The notes under the pieces: model-generated
Database searches by the model: none
What the model was told of the DNA's origin: nothing
The model's input: only the letters and a program-made list of their open reading frames with translations
Part shown: one piece after another, positions 1-8,406 of the stretch
How positions within the stretch are numbered: the stretch's first letter is position 1
Layout of the letters: each line of letters begins with the position of its first letter
Translations under genes and position numbers: made by a program
Assembly: GCF_900545205.1 (NCBI RefSeq)
Contig: NZ_UQYC01000011.1
Coordinates: 1-32,748, forward strand
DNA length: 32,748 nt
Direction: 5' to 3'
From: an uncultured Veillonella sp.
Lineage (GTDB): Bacteria; Bacillota; Negativicutes; Veillonellales; Veillonellaceae

Positions 1-240
1 CTTGATGAAGTAGGCCGCGATGGTATTACAATCCAACGTTACAAAGGTTTAGGTGAAATGAATCCTGAACAATTATGGGAAACTACAATGAACCCTGAAA
101 ACCGTACGATTTTACAAGTTAGCTTAGAGGATTCTATCGAAGCTGACAAAATCTTTACGGTTCTCATGGGCGATAAGGTAGAACCTCGTCGTAAATTTAT
201 TGAAGATAACGCAAAATATGTGCGTAATTTAGATTTATAA
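1..240 (+). CDS. gyrB: DNA gyrase subunit B, C-terminal part (5' end outside window)
   Basis: This is the last 79 codons of GyrB, the ATPase subunit of DNA gyrase that drives negative supercoiling. The frame is open from base 1. It carries the conserved C-terminal TOPRIM-distal block: the RYKGLGEMNPEQLWETTMNP motif followed by the MGDKVEPRR segment and the terminal YVRNLDL. This ending matches bacterial GyrB rather than ParE. The stop (TAA, 238-240) lies 10 bases before the next start, so the permease may be read from the gyrB transcript. No terminator separates them. Confidence 0.95.
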   Translation, partial: LDEVGRDGITIQRYKGLGEMNPEQLWETTMNPENRTILQVSLEDSIEADKIFTVLMGDKVEPRRKFIEDNAKYVRNLDL

Positions 241-250
241 GAGGTGACCC

Positions 251-1732
251 ATGGCTGAAAATCAAAATAATAATGTAGAGTTTACCTCTAATAAAGATCA
301 ACATTTAAAACGTTCCCTAAAGGCGCGTCATATGAATATGATCGCTTTAGGTGGCGCCATCGGTACAGGCTTATTCGTAGCTGGTGGTGAAGTGGTAAGT
401 ACAGCAGGCCCAGGTGGTGCGCTTGTAGCTTACGGTCTTATCGGTATCATGGTGTACTTCCTCATGACATCTCTTGGTGAAATGGCGACGTACTTGCCGA
501 TTCCAGGTTCCTTCGGGACCTATGCAAAACGCTATGTAGACCCTGCCTTTGGTTTTGCTTTAGGTTGGAACTACTGGTTTAACTGGGCTATTACATTGGC
601 TGCTGAAGTTTTAGCAGGGGCACTTATCATGAAATACTGGTTCCCTGATGTGCCTGCCATTGTATGGTCTGCTCTGTTCTTGCTCGTTTTATTCGGCTTG
701 AACTATTTATCCACACGTTCCTTTGGTGAAAGTGAATATGTATTCTCTAGCATCAAGGTTATTACTGTATTCGTATTCCTGTTCTGTGGCTTTATGCTTA
801 TCTTTGGCATTGGCGGTACATCTCCAGGATTTGCGAACTGGACAATAGGGGAAGCGCCATTCGTAGGTGGTTGGGAATCTATCCTCGCTATCTTCATGGT
901 GGCTGGTTTCTCCTTCCAAGGTACTGAGCTTATCGGCGTTGCTGCTGGTGAAGCAGAAGACCCTGAAAAGAACGTGCCAAAAGCGATTAATACAATCTTC
1001 TGGCGTATTCTATTGTTCTATATCGGTGCTTTCATCGTTATCGGTTTCTTAATTCCATACACTGATCCAAACCTATTGAATTCTAGTGTAGAGAATGTAT
1101 CTATTTCTCCATTTACACTCGTATTCGACCGCTTTGGTTTTGCCTTTGCTGCTAGCTTTATCAATGCTATCATCTTAACGGCAGTACTCAGTGCTGGTAA
1201 CTCTGGTCTCTATTCTTCTACGCGTATGCTGTACGCACTTGCTAAAGAAGGACAAGCACCAAAAATCTTCGGTAAGCTTAATAAACGTGGTGTTCCAGTG
1301 CCAGCGTTAATCTTAACTACAGCAATCGGTTTATTTGCATTCCTTACAAGCTTTATCGGCGAAGGTACTGCATATACTTGGATTGTTAATATTTCCGGTC
1401 TTTGCGGTTTCATCGCATGGGTTGGTATCGCTGTTTCTCACTATCGCTTCCGTCGTGCCTTCATTGCACAAGGTAGAGATCTTAAAGAATTACCTTACAA
1501 AGCGTGGTTGTTCCCAATTGGCCCAATCTTGGCGTTCATTCTTTGCGTCATCATCATTGCTGGTCAAAACTACTCCGCTTTCACAGGCGATACAATCGAC
1601 TGGTATGGCGTATCCGTTGCGTACATTGGCTTGCCAATCTTCTTCGCAGTATACTTAGGTTACAAATACATCAAGAAAACAAAACTTGTTCCATTGAAAG
1701 AAGTTAACCTAGACCGCGATTTCGATAAATAA
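251..1732 (+). CDS. lysP: LysP-type lysine-specific amino acid permease
   Basis: This is an inner-membrane amino acid/H+ symporter of the APC superfamily, 493 aa with about 12 hydrophobic segments. The sequence follows E. coli LysP closely. It has the N-terminal LKARHMNMIALGGAIGTGLF block (TM1 substrate-binding loop), the GFALGWNYWFNWA segment, GFSFQGTELIGVAAGEAEDP in the middle, and SHYRFRR near the C-terminus. Length is normal for the family. A GAGG ribosome site at 241-244 sits 6 nt before the ATG. It follows gyrB by 10 nt and ends at a strong terminator. Lysine specificity is inferred from similarity; a related basic amino acid remains possible. Confidence 0.88.
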   Translation: MAENQNNNVEFTSNKDQHLKRSLKARHMNMIALGGAIGTGLFVAGGEVVSTAGPGGALVAYGLIGIMVYFLMTSLGEMATYLPIPGSFGTYAKRYVDPAFGFALGWNYWFNWAITLAAEVLAGALIMKYWFPDVPAIVWSALFLLVLFGLNYLSTRSFGESEYVFSSIKVITVFVFLFCGFMLIFGIGGTSPGFANWTIGEAPFVGGWESILAIFMVAGFSFQGTELIGVAAGEAEDPEKNVPKAINTIFWRILLFYIGAFIVIGFLIPYTDPNLLNSSVENVSISPFTLVFDRFGFAFAASFINAIILTAVLSAGNSGLYSSTRMLYALAKEGQAPKIFGKLNKRGVPVPALILTTAIGLFAFLTSFIGEGTAYTWIVNISGLCGFIAWVGIAVSHYRFRRAFIAQGRDLKELPYKAWLFPIGPILAFILCVIIIAGQNYSAFTGDTIDWYGVSVAYIGLPIFFAVYLGYKYIKKTKLVPLKEVNLDRDFDK

Positions 1733-1742
1733 TAACATAATT

Positions 1743-1780
1743 AGACCTGTTCATTATAAAATAGTGAACAGGTCTTTTTT
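1743..1780 (+). terminator. Intrinsic terminator after lysP
   Basis: An 11-bp perfect stem (AGACCTGTTCA at 1743-1753 with its complement at 1765-1775) and a short AT-rich loop are followed by a run of T to 1780. It closes the gyrB-lysP transcript. Confidence 0.92.
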
Positions 1781-1793
1781 ATATAATATGTGA

Positions 1794-1822
1794 TTGTATT
1801 TCTGTGAAAGCCTTGCTATAAT
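1794..1822 (+). promoter_or_regulatory. Sigma-70 type promoter for the YbjQ-family gene
   Basis: A TTGTAT -35 box (1794-1799), a 17-bp spacer and a perfect TATAAT -10 box (1817-1822) are present. A TG one base upstream of the -10 gives an extended -10. The predicted start of transcription is near 1829, about 34 nt before the ATG. It lies just after the lysP terminator, so the downstream gene is likely its own unit. Confidence 0.8.
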
Positions 1823-1862
1823 TAATCAAAATATATTGTAGTCAATTAGAGAGGATACAATT

Positions 1863-2180
1863 ATGATTATTACTACAACTATGCATATTGAAAACAAACC
1901 TGTTCAAGAGTATAAAGGTATCGTATTTGGTGAGGTTGTTGAAGGCCGTAACTTTGTGAAAGATTTCATGTCTGGTATTCGTGATATCGTTGGTGGCCGT
2001 AGCGGTAGCTATGAAGATTCTTTGATGAGTGCCCGCCAAGCAGCCCTCGATGAAATGTCTCAACGGGCTTCTAAAATGGGTGCTAATGCTATTATTGGCG
2101 TATCCTTCCAATACAGCACAGTAGGTGCACAAAATGGCATGCTTATGATTACATGCAATGGTACAGCTGTTGTAGTTTAA
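1863..2180 (+). CDS. YbjQ/UPF0145 family protein
   Basis: This 105-aa cytoplasmic protein belongs to the YbjQ (UPF0145, DUF74) family. The family forms homopentamers and is sometimes labelled heavy-metal binding, but its function is not established. Typical family blocks are visible: the N-terminal TTT..I..K.V.EYKGIVFGEVV, GRNFVKDFMSGIRDIVGGRSGSYE (the glycine/arginine loop) and the C-terminal MGANAIIGVSFQYSTV. Length is normal. An AGAGAGG ribosome site is at 1848-1854. The gene is monocistronic between its own promoter and a bidirectional terminator. Confidence 0.9.
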   Translation: MIITTTMHIENKPVQEYKGIVFGEVVEGRNFVKDFMSGIRDIVGGRSGSYEDSLMSARQAALDEMSQRASKMGANAIIGVSFQYSTVGAQNGMLMITCNGTAVVV

Positions 2181-2188
2181 TAGGTAAT

Positions 2189-2240
2189 AAAAATCCCCCT
2201 AATAATAGTGTTAAAACTATATTAGGGGGATTTTTTTATT
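2189..2240. terminator. Bidirectional intrinsic terminator between convergent genes
   Basis: A 13-bp stem (AAATCCCCCTAAT at 2191-2203 with its complement at 2221-2233) extends inward by ATAGT/ACTAT across a one-base bulge. A T-run follows on the + strand and an A-run precedes the stem, so it works for both the YbjQ gene and the minus-strand RND gene. The RND stop codon (2236-2238) lies in the T-run. Confidence 0.92.
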
Positions 2241-5200
2241 TTATCTTATACCAACTTGCATACATAACTGGTAATACGATAAGTGTGAGCACTGTTGCCA
2301 CTAGTAAGCCTCCACTAAAGGCGATAGCAAGTGGACTCCAGAATACAGATCCCATAAGAGGAATCATGCCTAAAATCGCTGCGATAGCGGTGAGCATGAT
2401 CGGACGGAAACGAAGTGTAGCGGAGTTGATAATCGCTTCAAGTGGTTTTTGTCCTTCTGCTTTGTGGATTTCAATTTGGTCTAACAAGATAATGGAGTTA
2501 CGGATGATCATACCCGAAAGGGCGATGATACCTAGAATAGCCATAAAACCTAATGGCGTTCTCGTAATATTGAGAGCTAATACGACGCCGATTAATCCGA
2601 GAGGTGCTGTGAGCAAAGCCATGAACATAAGGGCAATGCGCTTTAATTGGAACATGAGGATTGTCATGATCACAAAGAGCATAATTGGCATTGGTGTTAC
2701 TAGATTTTGTACAGCTGTGACACTCTTTTCAGCGGCTCCATCAAGTTCAATGGTATAGCCTGTAGGCAAGGAATCGCGAATGTCTTGTAAGGATTTATAA
2801 ACCTCTTTTGTTTTCGCATTGCCTAAAACACCAGCTTTTACATTGGCGTGAATGCTAATAGTTGGCATCATATTTCGGTGCCAGATAATACCATCCTCTT
2901 GGGTCATAGTGATAGTTGCAATTTGACTAAGCGGTACGTAGGAACCATTGCCTGTTTGAATTGGTAAGGAGGATAGAGCACTTAAGTTATGTTGCTCATT
3001 ATCTCCTAAACGGAATGTAACAGGAATTGTTTGATTACCTTCATAGTATTCCCCAGATTTAGTGCCAGATAATAAACTTTGCAAGTGTAAGGATACAGCA
3101 TAGCTATCGATGCCGAGTAGGCGGGCCTTGTTAGGATCGATATGAATGTTAGCTACTGGTTCCGTATCTGGCCAGTCAAAGGCTATATTCTGTAAATCCT
3201 TGTCACCTTGCATTTTGCTTTTTACTTGGTTCGCAATGTCTTTTACCACCTTTTGATCAGGACCTGCTACGCGGAGCATTACTGGATATTTAGATGGTGG
3301 GCCAATTTGTACAAATTGAGCATTTACGAGGGCTGAAGGGAATTTTTCATTTAAATAAGAAGTTAATTCATCATATAGTTTATCTCGATCCTCTAAGGAT
3401 TTTGTAACGATAACGTACTGCAAGAAGTTATTTCGTTGCAATTCAGGTTCCAAGGTGAGAACGAAACGCGGAGAACCTTGTCCTATATAGGATGTAAAGG
3501 TTGAAATGTGTTCGTTACCTTGTAAATGTTCATCGATGATTTTTGCTTGATTTGCAGTGTATTCAATGGATGAACTTTGAGGAAATTGCATGGATACGAT
3601 GATTTCATTACGCGTTGATGATGGGAAAAATTCCTGCTTGATCAATGGTAGTGAAAGTAGAGACAACACAAAGGCACCTAAGGTGATGAGTAATACTACC
3701 CTATGATGTCCTAAAGCCCAATGTAACAGTCTTTCAAATTTATCATAGAATGTAACACTGAGATTGTGCATGATATGGTCTCGTTTAGTCCATTCGGATT
3801 CAGGTTTTGGAGCCTTGTTTTCTATGATTTTATAGCCGAGAATAGGGCTGACGAGAACAGAGGCAAACCATGATAGGATGAGAGCCATAAATACAACGAT
3901 GGATAGAGATTTTGTAAATTCTGCTACCATACCTTCTGCGAGTGCTAATGGCAAGAAGCCAGCACAGGTAATGAGCGTACCAGATAGCATAGGGAATGCT
4001 GTTGATTGGTAAGCGAAGGTAGCAGATCTAAAGTGACCCCAACCTTCTTCGAGCTTAACGCTCATCATTTCTACAACGATAATGGCATCGTCTACGAGAA
4101 GGCCTAGCGATAAGATAAGAGCACCAAGGCTAACCTTATGTAAATAAATGCCGCTTTCATACATCAAGATGAATGTGGTAGACACAACGACTGGAATGGT
4201 GAGGGCCACAACCACACCTGTACGTAAACCAAGAGATGCAAAGCTTACGAGCAATACGATGGCGATGGCTTCAAATAGAGATTGAGAGAAATCGCCAATG
4301 GATTCCTTAACAATATGTGGCTGATTAGATACTTGATCGAGTTCAAGGCCTGCAGGTATGGTTTTCTTCAATTCTGCTAGCTTTTTATCGATAGCTTCAC
4401 CAAATTCCACATTATTGCCACCTGCATCCATGGAGATAGCAATACCTATAGCTGGCTTGCCTTCATAGTAGAATTGAGGATCACTAGGATCTTGGTAGGT
4501 CATGGTTACATCAGCCATGTCGCCAAGGCGCAGGGTTTGATTGTTGATGCGAATTGGCATATCTTGTACGGCTTGAGGGCTATCGAATAGACCGTTTACT
4601 CGAAGATATACATTATTTGTATCCGTTGTAATCATACCAGCTGGTACCATCATACTTTGCTGTTTGATAGCTGTTAATAGCTGTTGAGTACTGATTTTAT
4701 AGGATGCCAGTTTATCTTTATTAATTGTTACATTAAGGGTTTGTTGTTGAACCCCAATGAGGCTGATTTTCTTAACATTTGGAACAGATAACAGCTGACG
4801 TTTTAAGTCTTCTGCTTGTTGTCGCTTTTCTTCATAGGAGAATTCATCGCCGCTAATGGCGTAGATAATGCCGTATACATCATCGAATCTATCGTTGATG
4901 GTAGGGCCCTGAACGCCTTGCGGCAGTGATTTCCATTCGTCGTTGATCATGTTCCGCGCTTCTTCCCAAGCGGGACGGATTTTATCAGATGGTAGATTTT
5001 CTTTCAGATTAATATAAATAACTGATTTGCTGCCATCTGTGAAAGATTTTGTATAATCCACGCCAGGTAGGTCGCGTAGTTTTTCTTCTAATTTGTCCGT
5101 TACCTGATCCGACATTTCTTGTGGGGAAGCCCCTGGCCAAGCAACGCCGACCACCATGGTGCGCATCGTAAAGTCTGGGTCTTCCATACGTCCCATATGG

Positions 5201-5298
5201 TTGTATGAGAAGATGCCAAAGGTGAGGAGCACAGCCATGAAGTAATAGATAATGGACTTATGTTTGAGGGCCCATTCGGCTAAGTTAAATTGTTTCAT
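2236..5298 (-). CDS. RND efflux transporter, inner-membrane permease (TriC/AcrB-like)
   Basis: This is a proton-driven export pump subunit of 1020 aa, the usual size of an AcrB-type RND protein. It has a hydrophobic segment near residues 15-31, a large periplasmic loop, a first block of membrane segments near 335-540, a second periplasmic loop, and a last block near 850-1018. The proton-relay acidic pair appears as GLLVDDAI at D403-D404. The opening, with MEDPDF and VAWPGASPQEM, resembles TriC-like and other HAE1 drug pumps rather than CusA metal pumps. Its ATG overlaps the adaptor's stop (ATGA), so the two are translationally coupled. No outer-membrane TolC-like gene follows, so the third component must be elsewhere. 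The substrate is unknown. Confidence 0.93.
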   Translation of the reverse strand: MKQFNLAEWALKHKSIIYYFMAVLLTFGIFSYNHMGRMEDPDFTMRTMVVGVAWPGASPQEMSDQVTDKLEEKLRDLPGVDYTKSFTDGSKSVIYINLKENLPSDKIRPAWEEARNMINDEWKSLPQGVQGPTINDRFDDVYGIIYAISGDEFSYEEKRQQAEDLKRQLLSVPNVKKISLIGVQQQTLNVTINKDKLASYKISTQQLLTAIKQQSMMVPAGMITTDTNNVYLRVNGLFDSPQAVQDMPIRINNQTLRLGDMADVTMTYQDPSDPQFYYEGKPAIGIAISMDAGGNNVEFGEAIDKKLAELKKTIPAGLELDQVSNQPHIVKESIGDFSQSLFEAIAIVLLVSFASLGLRTGVVVALTIPVVVSTTFILMYESGIYLHKVSLGALILSLGLLVDDAIIVVEMMSVKLEEGWGHFRSATFAYQSTAFPMLSGTLITCAGFLPLALAEGMVAEFTKSLSIVVFMALILSWFASVLVSPILGYKIIENKAPKPESEWTKRDHIMHNLSVTFYDKFERLLHWALGHHRVVLLITLGAFVLSLLSLPLIKQEFFPSSTRNEIIVSMQFPQSSSIEYTANQAKIIDEHLQGNEHISTFTSYIGQGSPRFVLTLEPELQRNNFLQYVIVTKSLEDRDKLYDELTSYLNEKFPSALVNAQFVQIGPPSKYPVMLRVAGPDQKVVKDIANQVKSKMQGDKDLQNIAFDWPDTEPVANIHIDPNKARLLGIDSYAVSLHLQSLLSGTKSGEYYEGNQTIPVTFRLGDNEQHNLSALSSLPIQTGNGSYVPLSQIATITMTQEDGIIWHRNMMPTISIHANVKAGVLGNAKTKEVYKSLQDIRDSLPTGYTIELDGAAEKSVTAVQNLVTPMPIMLFVIMTILMFQLKRIALMFMALLTAPLGLIGVVLALNITRTPLGFMAILGIIALSGMIIRNSIILLDQIEIHKAEGQKPLEAIINSATLRFRPIMLTAIAAILGMIPLMGSVFWSPLAIAFSGGLLVATVLTLIVLPVMYASWYKIK

Positions 5299-6359
5299 TG
5301 ACTAACCGCCGTCCCTTCTTGTAATTGTTGAGTGCCTGCGGTGATGACAATGTCGCCCTTAGCTAAACCAGATGTGACGATGACAGAGTTCTTACCGAAC
5401 TCACCGGTCTTAATAGGAACGAGATGAGCCTTCTTATCTCGGATAATATACACTGCATTATTGCCGTTAGAGTCTTTCACAAGAGCCGTCAATGGAATAG
5501 AAATATTGGTGCTATCTGTGGTAGATAGATTTGCATTGACCGTCATGCCTAGTTGTACCTCTTTAGGCGGATTTTGTAATGCAATTTTTACAGTATACGT
5601 TCTGGCCACAGGGTCAGGAACCGGTGAAATTTCTCGCACCACACCTTGCACGGTTACATCTGGTAGAGCCCAGAATGTAATAGTAGCAGGACTGCCCACA
5701 TGAATTTTGGCCATTTCTTGTTCGGGAAGGGCAATGACTGCTTCTGGGTCGTGACCAGCCGCTAAGGTGCCAACGCTTTGACCGGCTGCTACGACTTGTC
5801 CTGCTTCAATATTGAAAGCAGTAATAATACCTGTATCAGGAGCTGTCAAATTAGTATAGCTATTTTGATTGCTACTCAAGTTGAGGCTAGCCTGTGCTTG
5901 TTGTAATTGAGCAGATGTGGCATTCAATTGGTTTTCTGCTTGGTCTAATTGCAACTTACTAATCGCTTGTTGAGCATAGAGCTCGCGATATCGTTTCGCA
6001 TTGGTTTCTGCTAATTCATAGGCCGATTGAGCAGCTTTCACAGCACCCTCAGCATTTTGTACTTGAGCTGATGTATCTGAACCATTGATTTGGGCAATTA
6101 CTTGGCCTGCTTGTACAGTATCACCGACATTGACAAATTTGTTGATGACGCGACCCCCAATTTGAAAGGCTAAGTTTGTTTCCGTTTTATTATGGATAGT
6201 GCCTGCATAGCCAGCACTAGTAGTACCAGATTCTTCACCGATGGTGATAGTGCGCACCTTGAGGCTAGTATCATCAGATTGCTTTTCAGATCCGCAACCA
6301 CTGATTATAGCAGTCCCTATTAAAAGGGCTCCTATGGTTGCTATGACTCGTTGATTCAT
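5295..6359 (-). CDS. RND efflux periplasmic adaptor (membrane fusion lipoprotein)
   Basis: This 354-aa adaptor links the inner-membrane pump to an outer-membrane channel. It begins with a lipoprotein signal: a hydrophobic stretch ending in ISGC, with the lipidated Cys at residue 22. Next come the biotinyl-lipoyl half with a VNVGDTVQAGQVIAQI motif, a Q/A-rich coiled-coil hairpin around 98-160, the second lipoyl half with APDTGIITAFNIEAGQVV, and a beta-barrel and membrane-proximal C-terminus. A strong AAAGGAGAG ribosome site precedes the ATG. It is the first gene of a two-gene operon and overlaps the pump by 4 bases. Confidence 0.93.
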   Translation of the reverse strand: MNQRVIATIGALLIGTAIISGCGSEKQSDDTSLKVRTITIGEESGTTSAGYAGTIHNKTETNLAFQIGGRVINKFVNVGDTVQAGQVIAQINGSDTSAQVQNAEGAVKAAQSAYELAETNAKRYRELYAQQAISKLQLDQAENQLNATSAQLQQAQASLNLSSNQNSYTNLTAPDTGIITAFNIEAGQVVAAGQSVGTLAAGHDPEAVIALPEQEMAKIHVGSPATITFWALPDVTVQGVVREISPVPDPVARTYTVKIALQNPPKEVQLGMTVNANLSTTDSTNISIPLTALVKDSNGNNAVYIIRDKKAHLVPIKTGEFGKNSVIVTSGLAKGDIVITAGTQQLQEGTAVSQ

Positions 6360-6476
6360 AGAATCTCTCCTTTATACCACACATAAGCCCTATGACACAC
6401 AACTACATGGATGCAGCATTCATAGGACTCCATATTATGAGAGTAGATCTAAATTAGCCATTAAAATTATAGTAAT

Positions 6477-6502
6477 TAATAGCTCTATTAGGTCTAATTA
6501 TA
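6477..6502 (-). promoter_or_regulatory. Candidate promoter with overlapping palindromes upstream of the efflux operon
   Basis: On the minus strand a TATAAT hexamer occupies 6502-6497. Just downstream are two overlapping inverted repeats, ATTAG-2-CTAAT (6498-6487) and TAATAG-2-CTATTA (6490-6477). They would cover the transcription start and so fit an operator. There is no good -35 box. The region is AT-rich, so palindromes may arise by chance. Confidence 0.35.
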
Positions 6503-6558
6503 TATTTTATACAATTTAATAATACTATATTTAGCTGTAAACGGCTAGGGGTATATAT

Positions 6559-6590
6559 AAAAAGTGAGTCCTCCATAGGAGAACTCACTC
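6559..6590 (-). terminator. Intrinsic terminator downstream of the CorC/HlyC-family gene
   Basis: A long hairpin has arms AGTGAGT (6563-6569) and ACTCACT (6583-6589). After one mismatch the stem continues as CTCC/GGAG around an ATA loop. On the minus strand it is followed by five T (A-run at 6559-6563 of the + strand). It separates the CorC-family gene from the efflux operon. Confidence 0.85.
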
Positions 6591-6623
6591 TTTATAAACT
6601 TACGAATCTCATATATTTATGAG

Positions 6624-6672
6624 CTAGTAACTTTTAACTAGTAACTAGTTACTATTAACTATTAACTATTAA
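6624..6672 (-). repeat. Seven tandem heptamers at the stop codon of the CorC/HlyC-family gene
   Basis: Seven uninterrupted 7-bp units of the form CTATTAA (variants CTAGTAA, CTTTTAA, CTAGTTA) fill 49 bp. Read on the gene strand the unit is TTAATAG, so it contains TAA and TAG. The gene's own stop codon (6671-6669) lies in the first unit, and stops follow in every frame. Confidence 0.8.
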
Positions 6673-8033
6673 TCTTTTTCTTCTGTTTCTTGTACTACGA
6701 TAGGTTCTTCATAGGTTACAAGAATCTTATCGATACGGGTATTATCCATATCTACAACTTCAAAGGTATAGCCATTCCATTTGGCTTTGTCTAATTCTTT
6801 AGGAATGCGACCAAAGAGCACGTTTAAGAGACCGCCCATTGTTTTGTATAAGTCTTTTTCTTCGCCTGGTAGCTCTTGATCGATATGGAAGAATTCTTTA
6901 AATTCGTCTACGTCGAGAAGGCCATCTACAAGCCAGGAACCATCTTCGCGTTCAACGATTTTGTTTTCTTCTTCCTTGATTTCTTCTTCGCCAGAAGGCA
7001 TGAGACCTACGATTTCTTCCATGATGTCATGTAAGGTTACAAGACCACTGAAACCACCGTATTCGTCGAGAACGATGGTTTCATGAACGCCTTCTGTACG
7101 GAGTACGTTCAATAATTTCATGAGTGTAATGGATTCTGGAATGAGTAATGGTTCTTTCAAACAAGATTCAATAATATCATGAATGGATCGTTCGCTAGGA
7201 CGTTGCATGATTTGAACTAATACATCAGATACGGTAACGAGACCTTTTAATTCGTCCAAGGAATCGGTACCTACAGGAATGCGGTAATGGTTGGCGTTTT
7301 TGAGGACTTCCATGATTTCGTCCTCTGTACCGTTAAGGTCAATCCATTTGAGCTGCGTACGAGGTGTCATGATGTCACCAGCGTTCATATCTGCCAAGTG
7401 GAAGATATTTTCTACGAGGATAGGTTCCTCTTCTTCGTAAGCACCCATGGCAACGCCTTCGGTGAGCATTTTGTTGATTTCAGACTCTGTAACAGGCGCC
7501 TCTTCTTTCACAGTAACGCCTAGTAATTTTAAAAGGAATTCTGTGGAAACACCGAGGAAGCTAACGATAGGTTTTAATGCTACAGATAACCAGTAAATCG
7601 GTTTAGATACTACAACAGCAATGCTTTCAGGACTATTTAAAGCCAAACGTTTCGGCACAAGCTCGCCAATAACGAGGGATAAATAGGTGATGATAGCAAC
7701 GATGAGGAAGGAGCTAATAGATGCAGCATAGGGCTCGATGCTTGGAATGCTTGCCACTAAGATATCCTCTAACGGACCAGAGAAGGTAGCACCAGAATAC
7801 AAACCAGTTAAGATACCAACAAGGGTAATACCAATTTGAATAGTAGAGAACATCTCGTTTGGATTTTCTGCTAATTCAAAGGCTTTTTTAGCACGCTCGT
7901 TGCCCGCTTCGGCCATTTCCTCTAATTTTCGTTTCTTCGCATTGACGATGGCCAATTCCGTCATAGAGAATAAGCCATTCGCGATGATTAATACGATGAT
8001 AATTATAAAATCTAAGGTCAGATCACTGTCCAT
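6669..8033 (-). CDS. HlyC/CorC-family membrane protein (CNNM/DUF21 plus CBS pair)
   Basis: This 454-aa integral membrane protein has a CNNM-type transmembrane domain (about residues 1-190, four hydrophobic segments), a tandem CBS pair (about 208-330) and a C-terminal CorC_HlyC domain (about 345-440). The family is linked to magnesium/divalent cation efflux, and older annotations call it hemolysin. The start was chosen at 8033: AAAAGGAG lies 11 nt upstream there, whereas the alternative GTG at 8063 has no ribosome site and would swallow that motif. A neighbouring extended -10 promoter supports a short leader. It is a single-gene unit ending at a hairpin terminator. Confidence 0.9.
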   Translation of the reverse strand: MDSDLTLDFIIIIVLIIANGLFSMTELAIVNAKKRKLEEMAEAGNERAKKAFELAENPNEMFSTIQIGITLVGILTGLYSGATFSGPLEDILVASIPSIEPYAASISSFLIVAIITYLSLVIGELVPKRLALNSPESIAVVVSKPIYWLSVALKPIVSFLGVSTEFLLKLLGVTVKEEAPVTESEINKMLTEGVAMGAYEEEEPILVENIFHLADMNAGDIMTPRTQLKWIDLNGTEDEIMEVLKNANHYRIPVGTDSLDELKGLVTVSDVLVQIMQRPSERSIHDIIESCLKEPLLIPESITLMKLLNVLRTEGVHETIVLDEYGGFSGLVTLHDIMEEIVGLMPSGEEEIKEEENKIVEREDGSWLVDGLLDVDEFKEFFHIDQELPGEEKDLYKTMGGLLNVLFGRIPKELDKAKWNGYTFEVVDMDNTRIDKILVTYEEPIVVQETEEKD

Positions 8034-8089
8034 GTAAATAGATACTCCTTTTATATTCTGCACATGAGAAAATAGAAATGTTACTCTTT

Positions 8090-8098
8090 AGTATACCA
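8090..8098 (-). promoter_or_regulatory. Extended -10 promoter for the CorC/HlyC-family gene
   Basis: The minus strand reads TGG-TATACT (8098-8090), an extended -10 element. It has no clear -35. Transcription would begin near 8083, about 50 nt before the chosen ATG at 8033. Confidence 0.55.
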
Positions 8099-8123
8099 TA
8101 TTAGCATCAATAAATGTTTGTAT

Positions 8124-8157
8124 ACAAGAAAAGCACCCTAATGGGTGCTTTTCTTGT
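8124..8157. terminator. Orphan bidirectional terminator hairpin
   Basis: A perfect 15-bp stem (ACAAGAAAAGCACCC at 8124-8138 with its complement at 8143-8157) closes on a TAAT tetraloop. Both strands have the GC core followed by TTTTCTTGT, the intrinsic-terminator shape. It lies upstream of both the minus-strand CorC-type gene and the plus-strand methyltransferase gene, so no annotated transcript ends here. Confidence 0.75.
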
Positions 8158-8278
8158 GTCAATACATTTGCAAATGGCTAGATAGATATTTCCGTCAGTA
8201 ACTAGCACAGAAAAAGCAGGGCTGCCACCCTATTTTCCATTTGAATGCATTAAAATGTTATAACTATTGATTTCCTTG
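8124..8278 (-). ncRNA. Candidate small RNA ending at the orphan terminator
   Basis: On the minus strand a TTACAA -35 (8312-8307), a 16-bp spacer and a TATTAT -10 (8290-8285) precede an ORF-free stretch. That stretch ends at the strong terminator at 8157-8124, giving a transcript of about 155 nt. It includes short GC-rich pairing segments near 8216-8230. I recognise no known RNA family. The call rests only on the promoter-like boxes plus a terminator with no other client. Confidence 0.3.
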
Positions 8279-8306
8279 ATTAATATAATATATGATTGCC
8301 TTTAAT

Positions 8307-8336
8307 TTGTAAATATGGCTCTAATAAGGGTATAGT
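8307..8336 (+). promoter_or_regulatory. Weak candidate promoter for the methyltransferase gene
   Basis: TTGTAA (8307-8312), an 18-bp spacer and TATAGT (8331-8336) would start transcription near 8343, about 64 nt before the ATG. The -35 shares its bases with the candidate minus-strand promoter. The leader contains a small AGGTC/GACCT inverted repeat near 8369-8388. Confidence 0.35.
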
Positions 8337-8406
8337 ATGTATATAAATTAAGATTAGTATTAATTATTAGGTCATATAAATTGGACCTCATGATAGGATT
8401 AGATTT

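Noticed and set aside
2153..2758. 201-codon plus-strand open frame
   Set aside because: It lies antisense to the RND transporter and has no family resemblance; it is a shadow frame.
8034..8063. Upstream GTG start for the CorC/HlyC-family gene
   Set aside because: It has no ribosome site, and its codons include the AAAAGGAG that fits the ATG at 8033.
8158..8280. Magnesium (M-box) or other known riboswitch upstream of the CorC-family gene
   Set aside because: No M-box, yybP-ykoY, fluoride or guanidine consensus was visible, and a nearer promoter at 8090-8098 lies downstream of the hairpin.
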